NCBI GenBank assembly: GCA_964503125.1
Contig: CAZCZE010000011.1
Location: forward strand, 62,001-126,000
DNA: 64,000 nt
Direction: 5' to 3'
Origin: FEN-1219 sp964503125
Lineage (GTDB): Bacteria; Pseudomonadota; Gammaproteobacteria; Steroidobacterales; Rariloculaceae
The notes beneath the pieces were generated by a model, which was not told where the DNA came from, made no database searches, and worked only from the letters and a program-made list of their open reading frames with translations. A program made the translations under genes and the position numbers. Below, piece after piece: positions 24,636 through 33,180 of this stretch (the first letter of the stretch is position 1; every line of letters starts with the position of its first letter).

Positions 24636-24962
24636 TCAAAGATCCTTGGCCGCCATCTTGCGGTGCTCCGCCTGTTGATACGCTCGATGGATCCCCGGCA
24701 AGGTCGAAGCGAAAACGGCCGTCAGAACGACACCGCAGACTAGGAACGGCACGATGACGTACCCGGGCTGCTCGGCCAGCGCCGCGGCACCCGTGAGCGC
24801 CAGGAAAACCACTCCGAGACCGAGCGCGCCCTTGAACGCGCCGACCACCGCCTTTCTGTGCTCGCCGCGCTCGGCAAAAGGACCGAGCACGGAAAGCAAC
24901 GAGAACAACGAGAGAAACGAAAACCAGATGGCAACACCCGGCTCGAACCACGCAGTCGTCAT
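24636..24962 (-). CDS. Small membrane protein, unknown function
   Basis: 108 aa with three hydrophobic segments (about 8-28, 42-62, 68-88) and a charged C-terminus. It overlaps the upstream DUF2089-type regulator gene by 4 bp (ATGA), so the pair forms one transcript under the palindromic promoter at 25.3 kb. I do not recognise the family; the linkage suggests the regulator controls this membrane protein. Confidence 0.7.
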   Translation of the reverse strand: MTTAWFEPGVAIWFSFLSLFSLLSVLGPFAERGEHRKAVVGAFKGALGLGVVFLALTGAAALAEQPGYVIVPFLVCGVVLTAVFASTLPGIHRAYQQAEHRKMAAKDL

Positions 24963-25264
24963 TTTTCCGCTCCTTTGGTTTGCTTGTGGAGGCGCAACAG
25001 CTCCTTACCGGTCGCAGGCGTCACTACGCCTTCGGCAACCAACAGACGGAGCCGCGCCTCGAAGACGTCGTCGCTCACGTTCTTGTCGAGCAACCGCATG
25101 CGCGCGATGAGCGCATCGATGCGGACGCGAATCGTTGGATACGACACACCGTAGTCCGCCGCCAAGTCCTTGAGAGACCCCGACGCCAGCACGAATCGCC
25201 TCACGAGTTGCAGGTCGTCGGCGTCGAGGCTGACGACCCAAGTAGGCAAGTCGATTCGGCTCAT
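24959..25264 (-). CDS. DUF2089-type HTH regulator
   Basis: 101 aa from the ATG at 25264. A TTG nine bases upstream falls inside the -10 box, so I reject it. The DUF2089 core is LDADDLQLVRRFVLASGSLKDLA followed by GVSYPTIRVRIDALI, a helix-turn-helix. The N-terminal zinc ribbon of longer DUF2089 proteins is absent. It lies downstream of a 36-bp palindrome that covers its promoter, so it probably represses itself and the membrane protein gene behind it. Confidence 0.8.
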   Translation of the reverse strand: MSRIDLPTWVVSLDADDLQLVRRFVLASGSLKDLAADYGVSYPTIRVRIDALIARMRLLDKNVSDDVFEARLRLLVAEGVVTPATGKELLRLHKQTKGAEK

Positions 25265-25272
25265 TGGCACCA

Positions 25273-25301
25273 AGATAGGGTTTAAACAAATAGAAAGTCA
25301 A
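25273..25301 (-). promoter_or_regulatory. Promoter of the DUF2089-type regulator gene
   Basis: On the minus strand: TTGACT (25301-25296), 17-18 bp spacer, CTATCT/TATCTT (around 25278-25272). The ATG is 7-8 bases after the -10, so the transcript would be leaderless or nearly so. Confidence 0.65.
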
Positions 25302-25317
25302 CTTTCTTTTTGTTTAA
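25282..25317. promoter_or_regulatory. 36-bp AT-rich palindrome, probable operator
   Basis: TTAAACAAATAGAAAGT (25282-25298), central CA, and the inverted arm ACTTTCTTTTTGTTTAA (25301-25317): 17-bp arms with one mismatch. The palindrome covers the -35 box and spacer of the DUF2089-type promoter and touches the stop codon of the upstream gene. It stands out in a GC-rich background. Confidence 0.8.
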
Positions 25318-25799
25318 GAGCCGGGATGCGAGTTTCGGCGACCGCGGCCGAGCTCGGCGAGCTCGGCCAGCGCCGCGCGCTTGCGTTCCGGCGGATGACC
25401 TTCGTAGTAGCGCTCGATGAGCGCGCGCACGACGGCGACCTTGAGCTCCGCGGCCTCGCGCGGCAAGACCGCGCTCACCTGATCGAACGCGAGCACGACC
25501 TTGAAGTAGTGCTCGAGCTCGGGCTCCGGGATCTGCGCGTCGCCCTCAACCAACGCGCGAACGCGTGCATAGATGCGGCTCGCGTAGGTTGCGGCCAAAT
25601 TGTGGGCGGTCCGCGCCTCCGCGGCGCCCGCGGCGATCACTTCGTCGAGATAGCCAAGGCCATCGATCAGGCGTGCGAGGCCGTCGGCCGAGGCCAATTG
25701 GGCCTCGGCTTCGGCCAGGAAACGGCGTGCCGCCTGGAGTTCCCGCGAGTCCGGCATGGCATTACTGTAATGAATTCGGGACTCGCCCGTATTGACCAT
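25314..25799 (-). CDS. Hypothetical helical protein
   Basis: 161 aa from the ATG at 25799, or 147 aa from the ATG at 25757 (MPDSRELQAARRFLAEAEAQ). It is all-helical in appearance, with no signal peptide or membrane helix. I do not recognise a family. A short palindrome ATTACTGTAAT lies between the two possible starts. Its stop codon sits inside the arm of the operator palindrome of the next gene. Confidence 0.6.
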   Translation of the reverse strand: MVNTGESRIHYSNAMPDSRELQAARRFLAEAEAQLASADGLARLIDGLGYLDEVIAAGAAEARTAHNLAATYASRIYARVRALVEGDAQIPEPELEHYFKVVLAFDQVSAVLPREAAELKVAVVRALIERYYEGHPPERKRAALAELAELGRGRRNSHPGS

Positions 25800-25824
25800 C
25801 GATAGGCGGATTTAGGACTAGTGC

Positions 25825-26364
25825 ATGACGAAGGAGGTGGCCTTTGGCGAGCTCTACCAAACGCATTACCGCCAGGTACGCGGGCTGTGCCGCCAGCTCC
25901 TCGGCTCTGCAGAGCGCGCCGAGGACGCGGCGCAGGAAGCGTTCATGCGCGCTTACAGCGCCTTCGCTCGTTACGACCCGAAGCAGTCGTTTGCAGCTTG
26001 GATCATGAGCATCGCCCGCAACTATTGCCTCGACCTCCTGCGTAAGCGCCGTACCGAAGCCGCGCTATTCGGCAGCGAAGCCGAGGAAGCCGCAGCCGCC
26101 GAAGCGCCCGGCGTCGACGGTTTGGGCGCCGTGTTGACCACCGAGCGCGCCTCGGCCGTCAACGGCGCCGTCGCGAAGCTGCCGGAACGCTACCGCGTGC
26201 CGCTCGCGCTCGCGTACTACGGGGACGCCGACTACGACGAGATCGCCACGACGCTCGGCATTACACGCACCCACGTCGGAGTGCTGCTGTGCCGCGCGAA
26301 ACAGATGCTGCGCCAATCGCTCGCGGCAACGCAGGGAGCAGTTAACGAAGGAGCCCCGTCATGA
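25825..26364 (+). CDS. ECF-type RNA polymerase sigma factor
   Basis: 179 aa. Sigma region 2 spans about residues 8-75 (YRQVRGLCRQLLGSAERAEDAAQEAFMRAY... FAAWIMSIARNYCLDLLRKRR). Region 4 spans about 115-170 (LPERYRVPLALAYYGDADYDEIATTLGITRTHVGVLLCRAKQMLR). It overlaps the anti-sigma gene by 4 bp (ATGA), which implies coupled production of regulator and inhibitor. Confidence 0.93.
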   Translation: MTKEVAFGELYQTHYRQVRGLCRQLLGSAERAEDAAQEAFMRAYSAFARYDPKQSFAAWIMSIARNYCLDLLRKRRTEAALFGSEAEEAAAAEAPGVDGLGAVLTTERASAVNGAVAKLPERYRVPLALAYYGDADYDEIATTLGITRTHVGVLLCRAKQMLRQSLAATQGAVNEGAPS

Positions 26365-27977
26365 CTTGCCCTTCCCCGGTCACGCTCTCGATGTACGCCG
26401 ACGGCGCGCTCGCAGCGGACGTCGCGGCATCGCTCGACCAGCACACCGCGACCTGCACGGCTTGCCGAGCGCGCGTCGCAGCATTGCGCCACGAGCACGC
26501 CGTGCTGCGGGCCGTGCTGCAAGAAGTCGACGAGGCGGCGCCGATCCCGCGCTTCACGCCGCCGCGGAACGTGCGCGAGCTCCTCGTGCTCGTGCTCGGC
26601 GTCACCCTCATCGGCGGCTTCAGCATGGCTTTCTGGAGCACCGTCGGCGCGGCCGTGCCGAGCGGGTTGCGCTGGCTCAATCCTTTCCAAGCGGGCGAGC
26701 TCGCCGAGCGCGCGCTCGAGCTCATCACTTTCATCGTCAGTGAGGGAACTGCCATGTGGACTGCTACGTTGAACATTGTCGGCGTCGCGTTGTTCGTGGC
26801 GCTATTTGCGTGGGTCGCCGCCTCGGCCGCACGCCATCGCGGGTTCGCCGCCGTGGCGGCGTCGCTACTGGCCGTCGTCATCGCACTGCCGTCGATCGGG
26901 CACGCGCTCGAGCGCCGCACGGGCAATCTCATCACGATCGAGGCCGGCGAGACGATCGAGGATACGCTGTTCGCCGCCGGCGACACGATCGCGATCGACG
27001 GCAACGTCAACGGCGATCTGCTCGCGTTCGGCCGCAGCATCACCGTGCGCGGCAACGTCGCCGGCAACATCTTCACGGGCGGCGAGACGATCAACATCGA
27101 GGGTACGGTCGGCGGCAGCATCATCGGTGGCGCCCGCGGGCTCACGCTCGCGCGGGCACGCGTCGGCCGCAACCTGTTCGGCTTCGGCCGCGACGTCGAC
27201 GTCGACGTCGACGCCGAGATCGGCGGCAACGCCCTCGCATTCGGCGAGAGCGTCGGTATCGACGGCCGCGTCGGCTCCGATCTCATGGGCTTCGGCAATA
27301 CCGTGACGGTCGGCGGCACCGTGCTCGGCGACGTGGAAGGGTTTGCGGGCTCGGTCCGGCTGTTGCCGACGGCGCGCGTCACGGGCAACGTCACGGCCCA
27401 CGTGGACAGCGCCGGCGACTTGAGCATCGCCGACGGCGCCGTCGTCGGCGGCACGACGAACGAGCTGCTCGTCGAGCGCGAGCAACGCCGCAACCCGTAT
27501 TACACGGTCGGCTACTACGTGCGGCAGGTCGTACGGCTCGGCGCCGCGTTCATCACGGGCCTCGTGCTGCTGTGGCTGTTCCCGGCGCTGCGCGAAGTCT
27601 CGCTGCCGAACGTCGGCGCGGTGCTGCGCTCGGGCGCGATCGGGCTCGCGGCCATGGTCACGCTGCCCGTTGCGGCATTCCTCGTCTGCTTGACGGTCGT
27701 GGGCTTGCCGCTCGGCATCCTCGCGTTCATTGTCGGCGCGATCGGGCTCTACTTCTCGAAGACGGTGCTCGCGCTGGTCATCGGCCGTAGTCTGTTCCGC
27801 GACCCGGCGAGCCCGCCGCACTATGCCGTGGCGCTGCTCACGGGCCTCGCCATCGTCATTGTCGCGATCAATGTGCCGCTCATCGGTGGGCTCGCGAACT
27901 TCCTGCTGACGATCGTCGGCTTCGGCATCATCGTGACGATGGTGCTCGCGCGCTTCAATCGCGGCGCCGCGGCCTAG
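26361..27977 (+). CDS. Anti-sigma factor fused to a membrane-anchored bactofilin-like domain
   Basis: 538 aa. Residues 1-60 form a zinc-binding anti-sigma domain with HTATCTAC (His-x3-Cys-x2-Cys). Membrane helices follow at about 74-95 and 135-180. Residues 185-370 are a run of Gly/Val/Asn repeats (IDGNVNGDLLAFGRSITVRG, GNIFTGGETINIEGTVGG) typical of the bactofilin/polymer-forming beta-helix. The C-terminus has three or four membrane helices. The inhibitor is therefore built into a possible envelope scaffold, so the cognate sigma could respond to its state (inference). Confidence 0.85.
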   Translation: MTCPSPVTLSMYADGALAADVAASLDQHTATCTACRARVAALRHEHAVLRAVLQEVDEAAPIPRFTPPRNVRELLVLVLGVTLIGGFSMAFWSTVGAAVPSGLRWLNPFQAGELAERALELITFIVSEGTAMWTATLNIVGVALFVALFAWVAASAARHRGFAAVAASLLAVVIALPSIGHALERRTGNLITIEAGETIEDTLFAAGDTIAIDGNVNGDLLAFGRSITVRGNVAGNIFTGGETINIEGTVGGSIIGGARGLTLARARVGRNLFGFGRDVDVDVDAEIGGNALAFGESVGIDGRVGSDLMGFGNTVTVGGTVLGDVEGFAGSVRLLPTARVTGNVTAHVDSAGDLSIADGAVVGGTTNELLVEREQRRNPYYTVGYYVRQVVRLGAAFITGLVLLWLFPALREVSLPNVGAVLRSGAIGLAAMVTLPVAAFLVCLTVVGLPLGILAFIVGAIGLYFSKTVLALVIGRSLFRDPASPPHYAVALLTGLAIVIVAINVPLIGGLANFLLTIVGFGIIVTMVLARFNRGAAA

Positions 27978-28087
27978 CTCATCGCGCGACGGCCGGTCGC
28001 GTGCACCCCCCGCACCGTCCGGCCGTCGCGCGCATCGCAGGCCGTGCGTTACGATACGGACAAGAATCACGCATCGGGGGAGACGTC

Positions 28088-29089
28088 ATGCTGCGATCCG
28101 TTGTAACTGCGTTGGCCGCGCTGACACTGCTGCCGGCGGCGGGTGAGAGTCTCAATCACACGACGGGCACGCAGGGGCTGCTGCTCATCGACAAGCTCGG
28201 GGGGCACGTCAGGTTTTTCGATCCGGCGACGCTCATGGAGCGCTCGAACCTCGAGCTGCCGAAGAATCCGCACGACTTCGCGCTGTCGGCCGATCACCGC
28301 TTCGCCTACGTGCCCATCTACGGTCCCGGCGTCTACAACCGCAATCCCGAGCCCGGCCACGAGCTCTACGTGATTGACCTCGCCGAGCGCAAGGTCGCGA
28401 AAATCATCGATCTCGCGCCGTATCGATCGCCGCACGGCGTGCAGGTCGACGCGCGCGGCCTCGTCTACGTGACGGCCGAGCTCGACCGCAAGATCCTCGT
28501 CGTCGATCCCGCGGCCGGGCGCGTCGTCGCGACGGTCGATCACGAAGGCTCTGGCCATTGGCTCGCGGTGCTGCCCGACGGCAGCAAAGCCTACGTCGCG
28601 AACAAGAACGACAAGCCGTTCGTCACCGTACTCGATCTCGCGACCCGCAAACAGGTCGGACAGATCCCGATGCCGCGCGGGACGCAGGGCATCACGGCTT
28701 CGCCCGACGGGCGGCGGGTCATTGCGATGGACTTCGGCGCGCCCGAGATCGCCGTCGTCGACACGGCCACGGACGCGGTGCTCGACCGCATCGCGCTCGC
28801 CGGCACGACCGATCCCGCCTACAAGGCCTACTACTCGCCCGACGGCAAGTGGCTGCTCACCATGGCGGGCTCGACGATCGGCCTCTTCGACGCGGCCAAT
28901 CTGCGTGCGCCGCAACGCACCGTCCAGGTCGGCGCATCGCCGATGGGCATCGGTTTCTCGGCCGACGGCAAGACGGCGCTCGTCGCCAACCACGGCGACG
29001 GCACGGTCTCGGCCATCGACATCGCCACGGCCAAGGTCACGACGACCTTCAAAGCCGGCACGGGAATCGAGACGTTGACGTACTACTGA
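28088..29089 (+). CDS. Secreted YVTN/YncE-like beta-propeller protein
   Basis: 333 aa from the ATG at 28088, behind GGGGGAG. A signal peptide is followed by repeated propeller blades, e.g. GLVYVTAELDRKILVVDPAAG, KAYVANKNDKPFVTVLDLATRK and TALVANHGDGTVSAIDIATAK. Such proteins are extracytoplasmic and mostly of unknown function. 18 bp before a Tat-exported flavoprotein, so the two are probably co-transcribed and act in the same compartment. Confidence 0.85.
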   Translation: MLRSVVTALAALTLLPAAGESLNHTTGTQGLLLIDKLGGHVRFFDPATLMERSNLELPKNPHDFALSADHRFAYVPIYGPGVYNRNPEPGHELYVIDLAERKVAKIIDLAPYRSPHGVQVDARGLVYVTAELDRKILVVDPAAGRVVATVDHEGSGHWLAVLPDGSKAYVANKNDKPFVTVLDLATRKQVGQIPMPRGTQGITASPDGRRVIAMDFGAPEIAVVDTATDAVLDRIALAGTTDPAYKAYYSPDGKWLLTMAGSTIGLFDAANLRAPQRTVQVGASPMGIGFSADGKTALVANHGDGTVSAIDIATAKVTTTFKAGTGIETLTYY

Positions 29090-29107
29090 GCATCCCAAGG
29101 AAAACAG

Positions 29108-30739
29108 ATGACCGAGCCAAAGCAACTCAGAGTCGCTCCCGACCAAGCGAGCGTGCAACCTCACGAGCGGCCGAGCCAAATCGGCCGGCGCGGATTCCTG
29201 CGCGGCGCAGCCGCGTTGACCGTCGGCAGCCTGGGCGCGACGGCGGAGCTCACGCCACCCGAAGCGCAGCCGGCCGCCGCGCCGGAGCCCGCCGGTGCGG
29301 CCCAGGAGCTCGAGGAGCAAACTCGCCGCGCGCTGCGCTGGCTGGGTCGCGACCCCGCCGACTGGGTGCGAGCCCGTAGCGGCGTCGACCACAACGTCGT
29401 GATCGTCGGCGGCGGCCAGAGCGGCCTCTCGATCGCATATGGACTGCGGCGCAAAGGCGTCGGCCGCGTCGCTGTCATCGACCGCGCCGCGCCGGGCCAG
29501 GCCGGCATCTGGCGCACGATCGCGCGCATGCATCAACTGCGCACTCCCAAGACGCTCGCAGGGCCGGAGCTCGGCAACCCGGCGCTCTCGTTCCGGGCCT
29601 GGTACGAGACCCTTAACGGCGCCGCCGCATTCGACGGGCTCGATCGGATCCCGCGCCTCGCTTGGGCCGACTACCTCGACTGGTTCCAGCAGGCCACGGG
29701 CGCCGCGGTGCGCTACGGCACGCGCCTCGTCGAGATCGAGCCGCTGGGCGACGTGCTGCGGCTGCACGTCCAGTCGAACGGCGCGCGGACCGTCGAGACG
29801 ACACGCAAGCTCGTGCTCGCCAATGGCTACGCGGGCGCCGGCGGACCGAACGTGCCTGATTTCGTGCGCGCGCTACCGGCGAGCGCCTGGACGCACACGA
29901 CGGGCAGCCTTGCGGGCGAGGCGCTGGATGGCAAGGTCGTGGGCATCGTCGGCGCGGGCTCGTCGGCGTTCGACGCGGCCGCCGTGGCGCTCGAGAGCGG
30001 CGCCTCCGAGGTGCACCTCTTCAGCCGCCGCTCCTACATCGATTACCCCGCGCCGCCGTCGCCGCAGGCGGCCCCGCCGCCCAGCCGCGGCTATCCCAAC
30101 ATGCTCGAGCTGAGCTACGAGCTGCCCGACGTCGTGCGCTGGCGGAATTTCCTGCTCGGCGATCGCCGCGTCGCTTCCGTGCCGCTCGATTCGATCGAGC
30201 GTGCCGTCGCGTTCGGCAACTTCCACGTGCACTTGAACAGCTCGTTGTCGGACGTCGCGCTGGCCGGCAACGGCAGAATCAACGGGAAGGTCGGCAGCAG
30301 GCGGTTCCGCTTCGATCACCTGATCGCCGGCACCGGCTATCGAATCGATCTCGCCGCGCAGCCCGAGCTAGCACGCATTCATGAGCACGTCGCGCTCTGG
30401 CGCGACCGCTATCGGCCGGCAGCGGGTGAGGAGAACGCGGCGGGCGCCATTCACCCGTACCTCGGCCCGGGCTTCGAGCTCCTGCCGCGCGCCGGCACGG
30501 GCGCCGAGTTCCTGCGCAACATCCACTGCTTCAACCTGGCAGGTGCATTGAGCTTCGGCATACCCGTGGGCGACGTGCCGAGCGTCGTCGATCAGCCGCG
30601 GTTGACGACGGCGATCGCTCGCGATCTGTACGTGCAGAGCGTCGATACGGCCGCGCACGAGCGCTTCATCGCCACACCGCTCGTCGCGCCGAGCGCGGGG
30701 CCGTACGAGCGAGCCGTCGCGACGCGCGATGCCGCCTAA
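29108..30739 (+). CDS. Tat-exported FAD/NAD(P)-dependent monooxygenase-like protein
   Basis: 543 aa. A twin-arginine signal GRRGFLRGAAALTVG lies at about residues 27-41. The FAD-binding Rossmann motif is VVIVGGGQSGLSIAYGL near 98-114, and a second nucleotide motif is VVGIVGAGSSAFDAAA near 277. This is the layout of flavin monooxygenases and lysine/ornithine N-oxygenase relatives. Export of such an enzyme is unusual because NADPH is cytoplasmic. It overlaps lepB tail to tail by 4 bp. Confidence 0.82.
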   Translation: MTEPKQLRVAPDQASVQPHERPSQIGRRGFLRGAAALTVGSLGATAELTPPEAQPAAAPEPAGAAQELEEQTRRALRWLGRDPADWVRARSGVDHNVVIVGGGQSGLSIAYGLRRKGVGRVAVIDRAAPGQAGIWRTIARMHQLRTPKTLAGPELGNPALSFRAWYETLNGAAAFDGLDRIPRLAWADYLDWFQQATGAAVRYGTRLVEIEPLGDVLRLHVQSNGARTVETTRKLVLANGYAGAGGPNVPDFVRALPASAWTHTTGSLAGEALDGKVVGIVGAGSSAFDAAAVALESGASEVHLFSRRSYIDYPAPPSPQAAPPPSRGYPNMLELSYELPDVVRWRNFLLGDRRVASVPLDSIERAVAFGNFHVHLNSSLSDVALAGNGRINGKVGSRRFRFDHLIAGTGYRIDLAAQPELARIHEHVALWRDRYRPAAGEENAAGAIHPYLGPGFELLPRAGTGAEFLRNIHCFNLAGALSFGIPVGDVPSVVDQPRLTTAIARDLYVQSVDTAAHERFIATPLVAPSAGPYERAVATRDAA

Positions 30740-31422
30740 AGCGATTTCCACATGAAGCCTTCGCCGCGCCGATAGTAGATCGCCACGGCGCGGCCGAAAA
30801 GCTCGCGCTCGTCGATGAGGCCGAATTTGCGGCCGTCGTTGCTGTTGCCGCGATTGTCGCCCATTGCAAGCACCATGCCGGGCGGCACCGTGGCCTCGAA
30901 ATCCGGGCCACCGCCGCTGCGCAGGTTGAGCAGAGCTTCGCGCTCGCCGAAATGCTCCACGCGCCGGTCGCCAAGCGGCTCGCCGTTGATCGAGAGCTGA
31001 CCGTTGACGACCGAGACGCGATCGCCGCCGATCGCCACGATGCGCTTGATGAGGCGCGTCTTGCCGTCCTCGGGCGAGTCGAACACGGCGATCTCGCCAC
31101 GCCCGGGCGTCGACGAGCCGAAGATGTCGATCTTCGTGAGCGGAATGCGGAAGCCGTACGCCATCTTGTTGACGACGACGCGATCGTGGTCCATCAACGT
31201 GAATTGCATCGAGCCCGACGGCACGTAGTAGTGATCGGCGAGCGACGAGCGCGCCGCGGTGACGGCCGCGAGCACGATCGCGAGCGAGATGAGCTCCGAG
31301 ATCCACCACTGAGCGCGGGTCTGCGGTTTCTTGTGGCCGTCGGCCGACGCGCTATCGCTCGCGCTCGCGAGCTCGCGCTCGGGGGCCTTGGGCTCGGGGT
31401 TCTTGGGGTCTGACTTGCGCAC
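30736..31422 (-). CDS. lepB: Signal peptidase I
   Basis: Cleaves signal peptides at the outer face of the inner membrane. 228 aa with one clear membrane helix (about 41-60), unlike E. coli LepB with two. Catalytic Ser71 is in YVPSGSMQ and Lys126 in RLIKRIVA. The later box is GMVLAMGDNRGNSNDGR. It is away from lepA, its usual neighbour, so it may be an additional paralogue. Confidence 0.93.
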   Translation of the reverse strand: MRKSDPKNPEPKAPERELASASDSASADGHKKPQTRAQWWISELISLAIVLAAVTAARSSLADHYYVPSGSMQFTLMDHDRVVVNKMAYGFRIPLTKIDIFGSSTPGRGEIAVFDSPEDGKTRLIKRIVAIGGDRVSVVNGQLSINGEPLGDRRVEHFGEREALLNLRSGGGPDFEATVPPGMVLAMGDNRGNSNDGRKFGLIDERELFGRAVAIYYRRGEGFMWKSL

Positions 31423-31461
31423 GGTAGCTCCGACAACGGGCGATTCGACTAGGTTCCTAGG

Positions 31462-32724
31462 CTATTTCCAGAACATCCACCAGGGCTTGGCCGGCGCGGG
31501 CGCGGCGGCGGGCGCCGCAGGCGCCTCCGCGTTGCCTTGCTGGGCTGCGACGGTACCGCGGCCCGTCGCGTAGCTCAAATCGTTGCAGCTCGGCGTCTCG
31601 TAAGGCAAGTCGGCCGGGTAGACGACGTCGGCGCCGCGGTATTCGCCCGTGAAATAGAGCGGGTCGGTGGCCACGTACTCGCGCCGCAATGCGTTGCGCT
31701 CGCGATCGAGCGTGAAGCGCTCGACGATACGCAGCTCGGCACTGTGCATCGTGTAGGCATCGGCCGACAGCACGCCGGGCTTGAAGCCGACGGTGTCGAC
31801 GACGAGCACGTCGTTCTCCCAGCGGCCGATCGAGTGGCCCGCGACGCTGGGCTCGACGTCGGCCGGATGCGCCGTCTCGTTCAGGTGGATCGTGCGGTCG
31901 ATGCCCGGTGCGCCGTACTGGATGCGGATCGCGTTCTCGTCCTGCGTGATCCGGTTCGTGAACGTCTCGAACCCCCAATCGAACAGGATGTTCGTCGGCT
32001 CGCAGCGTAGCCGCGGGTTGTCGTCCGACGACGGGTCGAAGCCTTCCCCGGCGCGCTTACCGGCGTCGGTCAACGGCACAGGGCTCGGGCGCGTCCAGGC
32101 CGCGCGGATCGCGTCCTCGGCGAGCGACTCGGGCGTGCCGCGCGCGCCCGGGAACGCGCGACCTCCGGCGGGCACTTCGCCGGGAGCAAACCGATCGGCC
32201 TGGCTGATCGGCACGAGGGTGCCGCTGATGCCGCGCCGGTCGGTCATGACGCGCTGCTCGGCGGCCCAGTCGCCGTTGATGTTCGGGTCGCCGTTCGGCA
32301 GCCGCTCGGGCCGGCTCTCAGTCACGACCGGCGCGTCGGGTTTCTGCCGCTGGCCGTAGCGGTCCATGCTCGTGCCGTCGGCGAACGTGATCGTGCCGAG
32401 ATAGCAGGTATTCGGCTCTTTGCGGTCGGGCGAGCCCGTGATGCGCACTGCGGTGCCCGCGGCGAACATCGCCTCGCTCCAGCCCGAGCGGCGCAGCACC
32501 GTGGCGGCACGCATCTCGCATTGCCACTCGTTCACCTCGCCGTCGGGACCCGTGACGTCGACGTAGAGCCACGAGTGCGGATTGACGAACGCAAGCTTCG
32601 ACATCGTGCCCTCGATCGCGATGTCCTTGTTGAGATCGAAATTGGCGATGCCATGATGGGCCCACGCGCCGGCAGCGACGACGCTGCCGCCGACGATCGA
32701 GAACAACGCGCGCAATGGCGACAT
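31462..32724 (-). CDS. Secreted two-domain protein: DUF6152-like N-terminus fused to a conserved secreted domain
   Basis: 420 aa from the ATG at 32724 (GAAGGG upstream). A signal peptide ends at AGAWA. The first domain (HHGIANFDLNKDIAIEGTMS..FVNPHSWLYVDV...EWQCEM) matches the small HHS-type secreted proteins at 59.1 and 61.6 kb. The second domain (LRCEPTNILF... GHSIGRWENDVLVVDT) matches the proteins at 58.0 and 60.8 kb. Function unknown. The C-terminus ends in an Ala/Pro linker and KPWWMFWK. This fused copy indicates that the separately encoded partners work together. Confidence 0.78.
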   Translation of the reverse strand: MSPLRALFSIVGGSVVAAGAWAHHGIANFDLNKDIAIEGTMSKLAFVNPHSWLYVDVTGPDGEVNEWQCEMRAATVLRRSGWSEAMFAAGTAVRITGSPDRKEPNTCYLGTITFADGTSMDRYGQRQKPDAPVVTESRPERLPNGDPNINGDWAAEQRVMTDRRGISGTLVPISQADRFAPGEVPAGGRAFPGARGTPESLAEDAIRAAWTRPSPVPLTDAGKRAGEGFDPSSDDNPRLRCEPTNILFDWGFETFTNRITQDENAIRIQYGAPGIDRTIHLNETAHPADVEPSVAGHSIGRWENDVLVVDTVGFKPGVLSADAYTMHSAELRIVERFTLDRERNALRREYVATDPLYFTGEYRGADVVYPADLPYETPSCNDLSYATGRGTVAAQQGNAEAPAAPAAAPAPAKPWWMFWK

Positions 32725-32852
32725 GGGTACACCCTTCGGCCATAAGCCGTGGCTCGTCACTCTGACACCGAGGCCCCGCCCCTGGCAATTCCCGGCGCGG
32801 CGTCCGCGCCCTGTGGCAAACTCCGCGCACGCATCTCGCTTAGGAGCGGATT

Positions 32853-33167
32853 ATGGAACTGACCACGCTCGAAGCCGTGCCCGGCAAGACCATCACCCGC
32901 CACTTGGGGCTCGTGCAAGGCTCGACGGTGCGCAGCAAACACGCCGGTAAAGACATCCTCGCGGGGCTCAAGAACTTCGTCGGTGGCGAGCTCAAGAGCT
33001 ACACGGCGCTGCTCAACGAGTCGCGCACCGAAGCCGTCGAGCGCATGGTCGCGCAGGCCAAGGCCGTCGGCGCCAACGCCGTCGTCAACGTGCGTTTCTC
33101 GACCTCGAACATCGCCGCGGGCGCCGCCGAGGTCATGGCCTACGGCACCGCCGTCGTCGTGAGCTGA
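32853..33167 (+). CDS. YbjQ/UPF0145 family protein
   Basis: 104 aa. Full-length YbjQ fold: TTLEAVPGKTITRHLGLVQGSTVRSKHAGKDILAGLKNFVGGELKSYT, then ARTEAVERMVAQAKAVGANAVVNVRF-like wording. Family members form pentamers; the proposed heavy-metal role is unproven. First of three co-directional genes with another YbjQ-type protein and an M48 protease. Confidence 0.9.
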   Translation: MELTTLEAVPGKTITRHLGLVQGSTVRSKHAGKDILAGLKNFVGGELKSYTALLNESRTEAVERMVAQAKAVGANAVVNVRFSTSNIAAGAAEVMAYGTAVVVS

Positions 33168-33180
33168 GCGCCGCGCGGAG

